Counted from the first letter of the stretch, positions 33,275-42,925 are shown. The stretch is DNA of 64,000 nt from SZUA-35 sp965530755 (GCA_965530755.1 CBESNA010000002.1:62001-126000), one strand, 5' to 3'. The notes: generated from the sequence alone by a model not told the origin. Numbers and translations are program-made.

Positions 33275-34366
33275 GTGGGTCGAACCATCGCCGTCGTCGT
33301 CGAGCACGGATGGCATGCCGTTCCCGGTGGGACCGCTGTGGCCGTCGATGCCACGGTGCGGGCGATCGTGGATCGGGGTGATGTCGATCTGTGGGGCATC
33401 GCGGCCTTCCATCGCACGCCTCCGGCGACCGCCCTTCCCATCCCCATCCATCACGAGCGCGTCCCGCGACCGCTGTTGTACGAGGGCTGGCACCGAGTCG
33501 GTCTGCCCCGGTCGGGCTCGGATGCCGACGTCATCTGGGCACCCGCCATGGCGGTGCCGCCGAAGTCCAGGCCGCTTCTCGTCACCGTGCATGACGTCGA
33601 CTTCCTCGAACACCCCGAACGTCTGAGCCGTCGGGGGGCGAGCTTCTTTCCCCGGGCGTGGAGTGTGGCCGTACGCCGGGCCGACCGCATCGTCGTCCCG
33701 TCCGAGGTCGTGGCCGGGAAGGTCGTCGCCCACGGTGTCGATCGCGAGCGAGTCGAGGTGATTCCCTGGGGTGTCGACCAACACGTCGTCGACGCTCGGC
33801 AGTGCCATGAGGTCGCCCATCGCCTCGGTCTACCGGATCGATTCGTTCTGTGGGTGGGCACGGCCGAGCCCCGCAAGAATCTGCCCGGCCTCGTGGAGGC
33901 CATGAACTCACCGGCGCTGGCCGAAGTTCCACTCGTGGTCGCCGGTCCCGAGGGATGGGGTCTCGATCGGGCCGCCACGCTGGCGCCGCTCGGCGATCGC
34001 GTGATGGCTCTCGGGCATCTCGACCGGGCCGACTTGCTCGCCGTCTACGCTCTGGCCACTGTGTTCGCCTACCCGTCGTTCGATGAAGGCTTTGGTCTGC
34101 CCGTGCTCGAGGCCATGGTGCAGGGAACGCCTGTCGTGACCTCGGCGACCACAGCCACAGAAGAGGTTGCGGGTGGCGCTGCGACGATCGTCGACCCGCT
34201 CGACGCCGACGCATTGGCGCGCGCCATCGCCGCACTGCTCGATGACGAGGATGGACGCAACGCGGCGTCGGCCGCCGGGCGGGCCCGCGCAGCCGCGATG
34301 ACCTGGGCTCGCACGGCAGAGCACTACGTCGAGGTGTTCGATCAGCTCGCCGGGTCCAACCCGTGA
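33275..34366 (+). CDS. GT4 family glycosyltransferase (first of three)
   Basis: 363 aa from GTG 33275. Two Rossmann halves of GT-B type are visible. The C-terminal half has VLWVGTAEPRKNLPGLVEAM, and the nucleotide-sugar site YPSFDEGFGLPVLEAMVQGT has the E-x7-E motif (EGFGLPVLE). The upstream half includes VTVHDVDFLEHPERLS. GT4 enzymes often transfer mannose, rhamnose or glucose from NDP-sugars; donor not predictable. Runs into the next glycosyltransferase with a TGATG overlap. Confidence 0.9.
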   Translation: MGRTIAVVVEHGWHAVPGGTAVAVDATVRAIVDRGDVDLWGIAAFHRTPPATALPIPIHHERVPRPLLYEGWHRVGLPRSGSDADVIWAPAMAVPPKSRPLLVTVHDVDFLEHPERLSRRGASFFPRAWSVAVRRADRIVVPSEVVAGKVVAHGVDRERVEVIPWGVDQHVVDARQCHEVAHRLGLPDRFVLWVGTAEPRKNLPGLVEAMNSPALAEVPLVVAGPEGWGLDRAATLAPLGDRVMALGHLDRADLLAVYALATVFAYPSFDEGFGLPVLEAMVQGTPVVTSATTATEEVAGGAATIVDPLDADALARAIAALLDDEDGRNAASAAGRARAAAMTWARTAEHYVEVFDQLAGSNP

Positions 34367-35502
34367 TGGCCTCGGTCGTCGGCGTCAACCTGCTCTGGCT
34401 CGTCCCTGGTGTCGTCGGCGGGAGTGAGGAGTACACGGTTCGTTTGCTGCGGGCCTTCGATCGACTCGATCCCGAGGATCTCGAACTGAAGCTCTACGCT
34501 CAGCCGGCGCTCGCCGAGGCCTACCCGGATCTCACGAACCGCTTCGAAACGGTCGTAGCGCCGAGGGCGCTGTCGAACAAGGTGGCCCGGATCGGCGCCG
34601 ACGCCACATGGCTCGCGTGGGCAGCGAGGAACGACGATCTGATCCACCACGCCGGGAGTGTCGTGCCGTCGACCTCGCCTCGGCCATACGTGTTCACCGT
34701 CCACGACCTGCAGCCTCTCGACATTCCCGAGAACTTCCCCCTCATCAAGCGAAACTGGATGAAGCGGATGCTCCCGCCTTCGATCCGGAACGCCACCCTG
34801 GTGTTGTGTCCGAGTCGATTCGCCGCAGATTCGATCACCCGGCATGTCGACTGGTCCGTCGACCGCATCCGGGTCGTGCCCCACGGCCACGAACCGGTCG
34901 AGGCCGGTGTCGCCCATGCCGACGTTGCTGCCGATCTGCGTCGGCGGTTCGGCCGCTACTTGCTGTTGCCTGCCATCGCCTACCCGCACAAGCGTCACGT
35001 CGACCTCATCGACGCCCTGGCTCGTCTGGCCGGCGATGTCCCTGACCTGTCCGTTGTGTTCACGGGAGGGGCCGGACCGGAGACCTTGGCGCTCGACGCC
35101 CATGCGGCGTCCCTCGGTCTCGCCGATCGCGTGCACCGTCTTGGCCGGGTCTCGGAGTCCGAGCTCGACGATCTCTACCGCTCGGCGACGGCGCTGGTCT
35201 TCCCATCGACGTATGAGGGTTTCGGAAATCCGGCGCTCGAGGCCATGGCTCGAGGGTGCCCGGTGATCGCCAGTCGAGCCGCCTCCATCCCTGAAGTCGT
35301 CGACGATGCCGGTCTGCTGGTCGAGCCCCGGTCCCCTGAGGCGATTGCGGACGCCGTTCGCCGGCTCCTGTCGGACGACGGTCTCGATGCCCGGCTCCGT
35401 ATCGCCGGGCCCGAGCGAGCAGCCGCATTCGGTTGGAAGGCAGCTGGACAGGCCCTGATCGACGCCTACCGCGATGCGCTCGTGATCGAGGGGCGTTCGT
35501 GA
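34366..35502 (+). CDS. GT4 family glycosyltransferase (second of three)
   Basis: 378 aa from ATG 34366, sharing a base with the previous stop (a GTG three nt earlier is also in frame). The N-terminal GGSEEYTVRLLRAF loop and the C-terminal FPSTYEGFGNPALEAMARGC with E-x7-E identify GT4. VFTVHDLQPLDIPENFPLIK resembles mannosyltransferases of the WbaZ/MtfB type. Middle member of a set of three sequential, overlapping transferases, presumably building one repeat unit. Confidence 0.9.
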   Translation: MASVVGVNLLWLVPGVVGGSEEYTVRLLRAFDRLDPEDLELKLYAQPALAEAYPDLTNRFETVVAPRALSNKVARIGADATWLAWAARNDDLIHHAGSVVPSTSPRPYVFTVHDLQPLDIPENFPLIKRNWMKRMLPPSIRNATLVLCPSRFAADSITRHVDWSVDRIRVVPHGHEPVEAGVAHADVAADLRRRFGRYLLLPAIAYPHKRHVDLIDALARLAGDVPDLSVVFTGGAGPETLALDAHAASLGLADRVHRLGRVSESELDDLYRSATALVFPSTYEGFGNPALEAMARGCPVIASRAASIPEVVDDAGLLVEPRSPEAIADAVRRLLSDDGLDARLRIAGPERAAAFGWKAAGQALIDAYRDALVIEGRS

Positions 35503-36737
35503 AGCTGCTGCTGCTCTGCCCCCACTTCGAGCCAGACCTCCATGCGGCGACCGGCGAGGTGATGACGACGTTGGTGCACTCGTTGGCCGACCGTGGCCAC
35601 CACATCGACGTCGTCACGAGCTTGCCCTGGTACCGGGGACACGCTGTGCACGAGGGATGGCGCGGCCGACCGTGGCGAGTCGAGGACGCCGACCATGGAC
35701 GGATCATCCGGGTCTGGCCGTTTCCGGTCGACAAGAACAACATCCCGGCCAGGGCCATCGGGTTCGGGGGGTTCACCACTCTCGTGGCCGGAGCAGCGTT
35801 GACGCTGGATCGCCCGGACCTGGTGATGGGAATGTCGCCACCGGTGTTCCTCGGCGATGCCGCGTGGCTGGCTGCCAAACGATTCCGCGTGCCGTTCGTG
35901 TTCAACGTTCAGGACATCTTCCCCGACGTCGCTGTCGACTTGGGAGCGCTGAACAACAAGCGAGTCATCAATGCGGCCCGCGCTCACGAGCGATCGCTCT
36001 ATCGCCGAGCCGACGCCATCACGGTGCTGTCGACGGACCAACAACGAAACGTCCAGTCGAAGCTCGATCCGGCCGATGGGGACAAGGTGCGCATCATCCA
36101 CAATTTCGCCGACACCCAGAAGGTGCGCGTCGTCGACCGGGCGACGACCTATCGGGCCGAGCACGATCTCGGCGACAAGCAGATCGTGATGTATTCGGGC
36201 AACGTCGGCCTGAGTCAGTCCTTCGATCTCGTTCGAGCGGCCGCCGACCGTTTCGCCGATCGACGGGATGTTCACTTCGTGATCAACGGCGAGGGGGCGG
36301 CTCGCGCATCGGTTGACGAGTGGGCGGCCGAACGGCCGAACGTGACGGTCTCGGACTTCGCTCCCCGAGAGGCCGTCAGCGAGGTCCTGGGTGCCGCCGA
36401 CTTACATCTGATCCTGCTGAAGCGTGGCCTGGCACAATCGAGTACCCCGTCGAAGATGTACGGCATCCTGGCCGCCGCCCGCCCGGTCCTGGCCTCCATC
36501 GACGCAGGTTCCGAGGTCGAGCTCACGATCGATGCCGCAGGCGCAGGCCGAGCGGTCCCTCCTGAGGACGAAGCGGCTTTCTTGGCGGCGCTCGACGAGA
36601 TGCTGGCCGACCCAGCCGCCCTCGGGGAGATGGGCCGGAGCGGACGAGCCCACCTTGCCGAGTCGTACAGCCCCGCAGCGCAGGCGGCCGCGTTCGACGA
36701 CCTGTTCACCGAACTCACCCGATCCGGAGAACGATGA
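35499..36737 (+). CDS. GT4 family glycosyltransferase (third of three, WbuB-like)
   Basis: 412 aa from GTG 35499 (GAGGGG 5-10 nt upstream), overlapping the previous gene by 4 nt (GTGA). The motifs VKLLLLCPHFEPDLHAATGE, PFVFNVQDIFPDVAVDLGAL, MYSGNVGLSQSFDLVRAA and SSTPSKMYGILAAARPVLAS are those of the WbuB/WcaI-like branch, which adds sugars such as L-fucose/FucNAc or similar 6-deoxyhexoses in other bacteria. This would suit the GDP-6-deoxymannose made by Gmd/Rmd here, but donor choice is inference. Confidence 0.88.
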   Translation: MKLLLLCPHFEPDLHAATGEVMTTLVHSLADRGHHIDVVTSLPWYRGHAVHEGWRGRPWRVEDADHGRIIRVWPFPVDKNNIPARAIGFGGFTTLVAGAALTLDRPDLVMGMSPPVFLGDAAWLAAKRFRVPFVFNVQDIFPDVAVDLGALNNKRVINAARAHERSLYRRADAITVLSTDQQRNVQSKLDPADGDKVRIIHNFADTQKVRVVDRATTYRAEHDLGDKQIVMYSGNVGLSQSFDLVRAAADRFADRRDVHFVINGEGAARASVDEWAAERPNVTVSDFAPREAVSEVLGAADLHLILLKRGLAQSSTPSKMYGILAAARPVLASIDAGSEVELTIDAAGAGRAVPPEDEAAFLAALDEMLADPAALGEMGRSGRAHLAESYSPAAQAAAFDDLFTELTRSGER

Positions 36738-37828
36738 CCGATCTTTCCCACGCCTACGCCGTCGTCCTCGCCGGAGGGTACGGCGAACGATTCTGGCCGG
36801 CCAGTACCGCAGCCAAACCGAAGCAGCTGCTATCGCTGCTCGGCGACCGCACGATGCTCGAAATGGCGGTCGACCGGCTCGACGGTCTGATCCCGGTCGA
36901 AAGGGTGATCGTGCTGACCAGCGTCGATCTGGTCGACGCGACCCGATCGGCGACTCCGGGGCTCCCGATCGACAACGTCATCGGCGAGCCGATGCGCCGA
37001 GACACCGCAGCCGCAGTGGCACTGGCAGCCGCAGTGGTGAAGGCCCGCGACCCCGAGGGAGTGTTCTGCATTGTCACTGCCGACCACGTGATGGGAGATC
37101 TCGATCGTTTCCGCGAGACGCTGTCGGCTGGCCTGAACCTGGCCTCGGTCGAAGACGTACTGATCACGATCGGGATCACGCCCCGGTATCCGGCGACGGG
37201 CTACGGCTACATCCACGCCGTCGATCGTCTGTCGGCATCAGACGAAATCGAATTCCGTTCGGTCGACCGATTCGTCGAGAAACCGGATCGGGCCACCGCC
37301 GCTGGTTACGTCGACTCGGGAGAATTTTGGTGGAACTCCGGCATGTTCATCTGGTCGGTCGCCGCCGTGCACCGTGCGTTCGCTGCTCATCGACCCGAAC
37401 TCGCCTCGTTCATCGACGCATTGGTTCCCGCTGTCGACACTCCCGCCTTCGCCCAGGCCCTATTCGATGGCTTCGAACCGCTCGACAAGATCTCGATCGA
37501 CTATGCGTTGATGGAGCGGGCCGACAACATCGTCATGGCTGTCGGGACATTCGCATGGGATGACGTCGGCAGCTGGCCTGCTGTCGGCGACCACCTCGAC
37601 ACCGACGCCGACGGCAATGCGGTGCGAGGTGAACTGGAGGCTCTGGATGCGACGTCGAACATCGTGGTCGGCGCCGACGGCAGGCTCACAGCGCTCATTG
37701 GGGTCAGCGACCTGATCGTTGTGCACACCGAGACCGCCACCCTGATCGTGCCAAAGGATCGGGCCGAAGAGGTCAAGTCGCTGGTCGCCCGCATGCGAGC
37801 CGATCCCGGCCGCAGCAACCTCGTCTGA
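36734..37828 (+). CDS. manC: Mannose-1-phosphate guanylyltransferase
   Basis: 364 aa from ATG 36734 in an ATGA overlap with the third glycosyltransferase. It makes GDP-mannose from GTP and mannose-1-phosphate. The pyrophosphorylase signature LAGGYGERFWPASTAAKPKQ is at the N-terminus, followed by MRRDTAAAVALAA, TADHVMGD, FVEKPDRATA, FWWNSGMFIW and FAWDDVGSWPAV. There is no C-terminal cupin (isomerase) domain, so it is monofunctional; ManA is encoded separately at 61304. The end of the ugd operon. Confidence 0.93.
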   Translation: MTDLSHAYAVVLAGGYGERFWPASTAAKPKQLLSLLGDRTMLEMAVDRLDGLIPVERVIVLTSVDLVDATRSATPGLPIDNVIGEPMRRDTAAAVALAAAVVKARDPEGVFCIVTADHVMGDLDRFRETLSAGLNLASVEDVLITIGITPRYPATGYGYIHAVDRLSASDEIEFRSVDRFVEKPDRATAAGYVDSGEFWWNSGMFIWSVAAVHRAFAAHRPELASFIDALVPAVDTPAFAQALFDGFEPLDKISIDYALMERADNIVMAVGTFAWDDVGSWPAVGDHLDTDADGNAVRGELEALDATSNIVVGADGRLTALIGVSDLIVVHTETATLIVPKDRAEEVKSLVARMRADPGRSNLV

Positions 37829-37908
37829 CCCTCGCCCCCTCCCGTTCTGCGACACGACAGCGTCATTTCTGCTGGTGTGGTCTTGGCAGAACAAGCGGGT
37901 TGGGGAGA

Positions 37909-40473
37909 TCAGGTGGGGCCGATGTCGACGAAGCGGAGGACCGCCTTGTTCTGCTCGGCGGACGCCTCGATGTCGACGAACGCCCTGATTCGCCACTCGT
38001 CGTTGCCGTCCGGATCCTGGATGATCTGCACCACGGACTGATCGACGGAGGGGTCGTAGAGGAACCGCCCGGGGCTGCGAGCCCCGGCATCCATCAAGAT
38101 GTGGTCGTATTCGTCCCAGTAGTCGGCCATGGCTTCGACGAGGTCGCCGACAGTGCCCCAAACGTCTGGATCGGCAGCGGCATCGACGATGACGTCATAA
38201 CCCCGTTTCGCGGCCAGGCGGTTCACCCAGTCGAACACCTGATTGCGGACCATCACCCGGAACGCCCGCGGGTCGTCGACGATCGACGGCGGCTCGTCGT
38301 TGGTTGGCCGTATCGCTTCCTCGGCATTCGTTTCGGGGTCGATCAGCCGTTCCCATTCGTCGATCAGGCTGGAATCGACCTGACGGACCAGAGCGCCGAG
38401 CCAGGCGATGAGGTCGTCGATCTCGTCGGTCTTGAGGTCCTCGGCGATGTTCTGGATGAGCCCTTTGTAGACGTCGGACAAGTAGCGGAGCACCACACCT
38501 TCGGACCTCTTCAGCCCGTGATACTGCACGTACTCGCTGAACGTCATCGCCTTTTCGAAGAGCTCGCGAACGATCGACTTGGGTTTGATGTTGTCCTGAC
38601 CGACCCAGGGGTGCTTCGACCGGAACGCATTGAAACTCTCGTAGAGCCACTCGGCATTGGGCTTCGGGGCCTCGACCTCGACGAGTCGCTCCATCCGCTC
38701 CTCATACTCGACACCGCGCATCTTCATGTCGGCCATGAGTTCGTCCTTGGCCCGATTGACCTGAGCGGCGATGATCACACCCGGGCTCTCCTGGACAGAC
38801 TCGATGATCGTGAGCATGTCGATGGCGTGGGGGAGTTCGGTCTCTTCCTCCGGCGCGGGAAGTTGCCCGAGCGCCTCGAGGGCCCACAGCGAGAGCGGTT
38901 GGTGCAGAGCGAACTCGTTCTGCAGGTCGAAGTTGACCCGCACCCGCCGCCCGAGCTCATCCGGCTCGTCCGGGAATTCGAGCAGGTTCGCCTCGACCAG
39001 CGAGCGGTAGATCGCGATCGATCGCCGGATGTGATTTCGGCGACGATTCTTGGTCTCGTGGTTGTGCTGCATGAGATGTCGAGTGGCTTCACATCCGTCG
39101 ACACCTCCGATCACAGGACGGTCGAGCAGGCTCATGACCATCTGGTGATTCACCTGGAAGTGGGAGCGCAACGGTTCGGGGTCGCCGTTGATCATCTTGG
39201 TGAAGGTCTCTTCGGTCCAGTGTGAGTACCCGCGCTCGGGTGGCTTCTTCTTCACCACCTTCTTCTTGCCGCTCGACGCCGCCTTCTCCGCGGCTTTCAG
39301 GTTGTCGACGATGTGGGGAGGAGCCTGAGCCCAGACGGTACCGAGATCGTCGAAACCCTTCCGACCGGCGCGGCCGGAGATCTGTTGGAACTCGCGATTC
39401 CGGAGAATGCGGTTCGACTGCCCGTCGTACTTGCACAGCTGGGTGAACAACACCGACCGGATTGGGACGTTGACCCCCACCCCGAGCGTGTCGGTGCCGC
39501 AGATGATCTTCAGCAGCCCTCCCTGCGCCAGTTTCTCCACCAGCAGTCGGTACTTGGGGAGAAGACCTGCATGATGCACACCGATGCCGCCGCTGATGAA
39601 CCGACGCAAGTCCTTGCCGATCGGGGAATCGAAGCGGAAACCGCCGATTGCGGCCTTCAGTTCGGCCTTCTCCGCCTTCGTCAGCGGATCGAGTGAGAGG
39701 TATCCCTGCGCCGCCTCGGTCGCCTCGCGCTGAGTGAAGTGCACGAGGTAGATCGGTGCTCGACCGGTGTTCAGCAGCTCTTCGACGCTGGCGTGAAGCG
39801 TGGTTCGGCGGTACTCGAACTCGAGCGGCACCGGGCGGGTCACCGAGCTGACCACGCTGGTCTGGCGCCCCGTCCTCTTCGTCAGGTCCCGCTCGAAGAA
39901 GTCGATCGAGCCGAGTGTGGCCGACATCAGGAGGAACTGGGTGTGTGGGAGTTCCAGCAGTGGGATCTGCCACGCCCAGCCCCGCTGCGGGTCGCCGTAG
40001 TAGTGGAACTCGTCGACGACGGCGACATCGACCGGAGTGTTCGCCCCGTCCCGCAGGGCCCAGTTCGCCAGAATCTCTGCTGTGCAACAAATGATTGGTG
40101 CGTCGGCGTTCACACTGGCGTCACCGGTGATCATGCCGACGCGTTCGGACCCGAACTCCCGGCAGAGGGCGAAGAACTTCTCGCTGACCAAGGCCTTGAT
40201 CGGCGCGGTGTAGACGCTGCGTTTGTCAGCAGCCAGCGCCGCATAGTGGGCGGCGACTCCGACCAACGACTTGCCCGATCCCGTCGGGGTGTTGAGGATG
40301 ACGTGATTGCCTGCGAGCAGTTCGAAGATGGCCTCTTCTTGGGCGTCGTAGAGCTCGAGCCCCATCTCGTCGGCGTAGGCCATGAAACCGTCGAGCAGTG
40401 CGCCTTCGTCCGGGGCGGGCGGAAGATGCCGGATCAGCGGTGGAAGCGATTCGGCGGACCCGGTGACAGACAC
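37909..40473 (-). CDS. Ski2-like DEAD/DEAH-box RNA helicase with DUF3516 C-terminus
   Basis: 854 aa from GTG 40473. Helicase motifs are in order: NTPTGSGKS (Walker A, 62-69), YTAPIKALVSEKF (Ia), DEFH (154-157, motif II), MSATLGS (III), and HHAGLLPKYR, GTDTLGVGVNVP and QISGRAGRKG (IV-VI). After a lysine-rich patch (GKKKVVKKKPP), about 400 residues of DUF3516 follow, typical of actinobacterial members of this family. Probable role in RNA processing or decay. It converges with manC and is divergent from the DUF1737 gene. Confidence 0.93.
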   Translation of the reverse strand: MSVTGSAESLPPLIRHLPPAPDEGALLDGFMAYADEMGLELYDAQEEAIFELLAGNHVILNTPTGSGKSLVGVAAHYAALAADKRSVYTAPIKALVSEKFFALCREFGSERVGMITGDASVNADAPIICCTAEILANWALRDGANTPVDVAVVDEFHYYGDPQRGWAWQIPLLELPHTQFLLMSATLGSIDFFERDLTKRTGRQTSVVSSVTRPVPLEFEYRRTTLHASVEELLNTGRAPIYLVHFTQREATEAAQGYLSLDPLTKAEKAELKAAIGGFRFDSPIGKDLRRFISGGIGVHHAGLLPKYRLLVEKLAQGGLLKIICGTDTLGVGVNVPIRSVLFTQLCKYDGQSNRILRNREFQQISGRAGRKGFDDLGTVWAQAPPHIVDNLKAAEKAASSGKKKVVKKKPPERGYSHWTEETFTKMINGDPEPLRSHFQVNHQMVMSLLDRPVIGGVDGCEATRHLMQHNHETKNRRRNHIRRSIAIYRSLVEANLLEFPDEPDELGRRVRVNFDLQNEFALHQPLSLWALEALGQLPAPEEETELPHAIDMLTIIESVQESPGVIIAAQVNRAKDELMADMKMRGVEYEERMERLVEVEAPKPNAEWLYESFNAFRSKHPWVGQDNIKPKSIVRELFEKAMTFSEYVQYHGLKRSEGVVLRYLSDVYKGLIQNIAEDLKTDEIDDLIAWLGALVRQVDSSLIDEWERLIDPETNAEEAIRPTNDEPPSIVDDPRAFRVMVRNQVFDWVNRLAAKRGYDVIVDAAADPDVWGTVGDLVEAMADYWDEYDHILMDAGARSPGRFLYDPSVDQSVVQIIQDPDGNDEWRIRAFVDIEASAEQNKAVLRFVDIGPT

Positions 40474-40562
40474 GACGTCACACTACCGGCCGCCCGAACA
40501 CCGTCCCGGTGTCCGCGTCGCGTCCGTCGGTCCGATCGCGCGACACGGCTAGCGTCGACCCC

Positions 40563-40757
40563 GTGATCCGTTATCGCTACCTCACCGGCCCTGACGACTC
40601 CAGCTTCTGCGACCGGGTCACTGATGCATTGAACGATGGCTGGGAGTTGCACGGCGGCCCCACCCTGGCGTTCAACTCCGACACCAGGCAGATGACCTGT
40701 GGTCAAGCCGTTGTCCGTCGTGGCCACCCTGACGATCAGGTTGGGTCGGCGTCATGA
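40563..40757 (+). CDS. DUF1737 small protein
   Basis: 64 aa from GTG 40563. The translation VIRYRYLTGPDDSSFCDRVT followed by ALNDGWELHGGPTLAFN and GQAVVRRG is a clear DUF1737 match (these proteins share YxxLTGPDDxxFCxRVxxALxxGWELxGxP). Function unknown. Overlaps the SDR gene by ATGA, so both are co-translated. It lies 89 nt from the divergent helicase start. Confidence 0.85.
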   Translation: MIRYRYLTGPDDSSFCDRVTDALNDGWELHGGPTLAFNSDTRQMTCGQAVVRRGHPDDQVGSAS

Positions 40758-41452
40758 GGATCCTCGTCACCGGCGCCAACCGTGGTCTCGGACTCGAGCT
40801 CGTCAGGCAGTGGCTGTCAGGCGGTCATGAAGTCTGGGGAAGCGCCCGCACGGCCGCCCCGGCTGACCTCTTGGCGCTCCAACCAGCTGGTGCGATTCAA
40901 CTCGACCTCGCTGACGAGTCTTCGATCGTGGCCGGGATCGAGGCGCTTCGATCCCAGATCGATGGGCTCGATCTGCTCGTGAACTGCGCCGGGGTCGACG
41001 CTCGAGCGTTTGGTGTCGAGGACCCTCGCGGCCCGTTCGACGTCGACGCATCCGTCATGAACGAGGTGATGCGCATCAATGCGACGGGGCCGATGCTGGT
41101 GACTCGTGAGTCCCTTCCGCTTCTGCGATCCGGCACCGATCCGCTGGTTCTCAACGTCTCGTCCCAGCTCGGATCCATGCAGGTGGCGGCTACCAAGGGT
41201 CGAGACACGGTGTATTGCGTGTCGAAGGCGGCCCTCAACATGTGGAGTGTGAAGGCTGCGGCCGCGCTCGAGCCGGAGGGCATCGGTCTCGTGATGCTGC
41301 ATCCCGGGTGGGTCAGCACCGACATGGGCGGCGCATCGGCGCAGTTGACACCGACGGAATCGGCAGCCTCGATCGTGGCGACCGTGTCATCGCTGACGTT
41401 CGAGGACAGCGGTCGCTTCATCACCTGGGATGGCGCCGATCACCCTTGGTGA
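40754..41452 (+). CDS. Short-chain dehydrogenase/reductase (C-factor-like)
   Basis: 232 aa. The classical SDR loop TGANRGLGLELVRQW, the NCAGV motif, the Ser in LNVSSQLGSM and Y154-x-x-x-K158 in VYCVSKAALN are present. HPGWVSTDMGG is the short C-terminal signature seen in the C-factor (CsgA) subgroup. Substrate unknown. Paired with DUF1737. Confidence 0.9.
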   Translation: MRILVTGANRGLGLELVRQWLSGGHEVWGSARTAAPADLLALQPAGAIQLDLADESSIVAGIEALRSQIDGLDLLVNCAGVDARAFGVEDPRGPFDVDASVMNEVMRINATGPMLVTRESLPLLRSGTDPLVLNVSSQLGSMQVAATKGRDTVYCVSKAALNMWSVKAAAALEPEGIGLVMLHPGWVSTDMGGASAQLTPTESAASIVATVSSLTFEDSGRFITWDGADHPW

Positions 41453-41507
41453 GTAGCTGCTCGATCGGAGTCTCGATGGGTGGCAGGTCGCTCGGCCGCG
41501 GCCGAAG

Positions 41508-42230
41508 TCAGCGGAACAAGTCTTCGGCGGGGGAGCGCACGACGTCGCCAACCACGCTGCCCTCACCGAACCAGGTGGGGTCGACGCCGCGGATCACGGC
41601 CACGGCAATCCCCGTGGCCTTGCCTCGCACGAGTTCGGCCGCACCGGCGAGCTCATCGACGATGCAGACCTCGGTGACGTGCAACTCACGGCCGACCGCG
41701 TCATCGGTACCTCGCAGATCGAGAATCGCCTTGATCCCAGCGCACCCGAGTGCGATGTCGGTGATGCCGCGCCGCCACGGCCGTCCGAAGGTGTCGGCGA
41801 CGATGATGGCGGTGGTGACACCCAGTCGTCCCTTGATGGCATCCCTGAGTCGACGAGCAGATCGGTCAGAGTCGTCCGGCAAGAGGGCGGCGATGTTCGG
41901 AGCGACGTTCGACCGGTCGATGCCCGCATTTGCGCACACGTAGCCGTGTTTCGTCTCGCTGATGATGAGATCTCCTCGTCGCCGAAGCACACGAGCCGAT
42001 TCCTGCAGCACGAGCGGCTTGTGCGAGAGCGGATCGTCAGGGTCGACCTCGACCAGCTTTCCCTCGGCCTTCGAGACCACCTTCTGGCTCACGACCAGGA
42101 CATCGTCGTCCTCCAGGCCGAGCTCCGCCTGGCAGGCCTCGATGATCAGTCCCGCGAGGTCGTCGCCAGGTCGTACTTCGGGCATGCCGGGGATGGGGAT
42201 GATTTCGATTCGACGGGGCACGGGGGGCAC
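41508..42230 (-). CDS. cofE: Coenzyme F420-0:L-glutamate ligase, single-domain
   Basis: 240 aa from GTG 42230 (GTG 42221 also possible). It adds glutamates to F420-0. The motifs are RIEIIPIPGMPEVRPGDDLA, VLVVSQKVVSKAEG, RVLRRRGDLIISETKHGYVC, NAGIDRSNVA and IIVADTFGRPWRRGITDIAL with metal and GTP residues. Mycobacterial FbiB carries an extra C-terminal FMN-binding reductase domain; here the protein stops after the ligase domain, as in archaeal CofE. cofD lies 1.9 kb upstream on the same strand, separated by a divergent gene and the DUF2855 gene. Confidence 0.92.
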   Translation of the reverse strand: MPPVPRRIEIIPIPGMPEVRPGDDLAGLIIEACQAELGLEDDDVLVVSQKVVSKAEGKLVEVDPDDPLSHKPLVLQESARVLRRRGDLIISETKHGYVCANAGIDRSNVAPNIAALLPDDSDRSARRLRDAIKGRLGVTTAIIVADTFGRPWRRGITDIALGCAGIKAILDLRGTDDAVGRELHVTEVCIVDELAGAAELVRGKATGIAVAVIRGVDPTWFGEGSVVGDVVRSPAEDLFR

Positions 42231-42271
42231 ATTACGCGAGCTTTCGTCGAAACCCCCTACGCTTGCCCGCT

Positions 42272-42925
42272 GTGGGCAAAGCATCTCGAAACAAGAATTC
42301 GTCTGACTCGGTCAAGGTCTCCAAGGTCCAGAACCCCGATCAGGGTCGGTCGTGGTTCCTGCCGGTCATGGCCGCGGTCACACTCCTCGGTGCCGGCGCC
42401 GTCACACTTCTCGCCATGAACCGCGAGTCGAATGCGGACGTCCGTCCGCTTCTCAGCGATCACTGGCACGCGGCCTATGGCGTGTACGTCTGCGATTCGT
42501 TCCAAGACCCGATCCTGGACACCACGGATCCCGAGGGCGTCCACACCCACGAGGACGGCATCATCCACATCCATCCGTTCCGCACCACGGCATCTGGCAA
42601 CAACGCCACGGTCGATGCGTTCTTCCGGGCTACGGGCAGCGAATTGACCGACGACGGCCTCACGCCGGGTCCCGGTGTCGTTGGCGACGCCGTGGTCGAA
42701 GCCGACGGCTGCAACGGTGAGCCGGCGACCTGGCAGATCGCCTATTGGGACAATGCCATCCTCGCCGAGGGCGGTTCCGAGCCAGACACGATCCTCAGCA
42801 CCGATCTCGCCAACTTCCGTTTCCGTGGCGACGTCTCCGCAATCACGTTCGCTCTCGTTCCAGAAGGCGCCAAGATCCCACCGCCGCCGTCGATCCCCGG
42901 GTTGAGCAACCTCACCGACGTCTGA
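42272..42925 (+). CDS. Membrane-anchored, histidine-rich extracytoplasmic protein
   Basis: 217 aa from GTG 42272. A basic N-terminus and one span (about residues 28-49, FLPVMAAVTLLGAGAVTLLA) would leave the rest outside. The core motif DHWHAAYGVYVCDSF followed by GVHTHEDGIIHIHPF has seven histidines within about 35 residues, arranged as HWH and HTHxxxxIHIH. One further Cys (GCNG) could pair with the first. This pattern recurs in uncharacterised actinobacterial proteins that I recognise only by motif. A metal site is plausible. It starts 41 nt from the divergent cofE start. Confidence 0.68.
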   Translation: MGKASRNKNSSDSVKVSKVQNPDQGRSWFLPVMAAVTLLGAGAVTLLAMNRESNADVRPLLSDHWHAAYGVYVCDSFQDPILDTTDPEGVHTHEDGIIHIHPFRTTASGNNATVDAFFRATGSELTDDGLTPGPGVVGDAVVEADGCNGEPATWQIAYWDNAILAEGGSEPDTILSTDLANFRFRGDVSAITFALVPEGAKIPPPPSIPGLSNLTDV

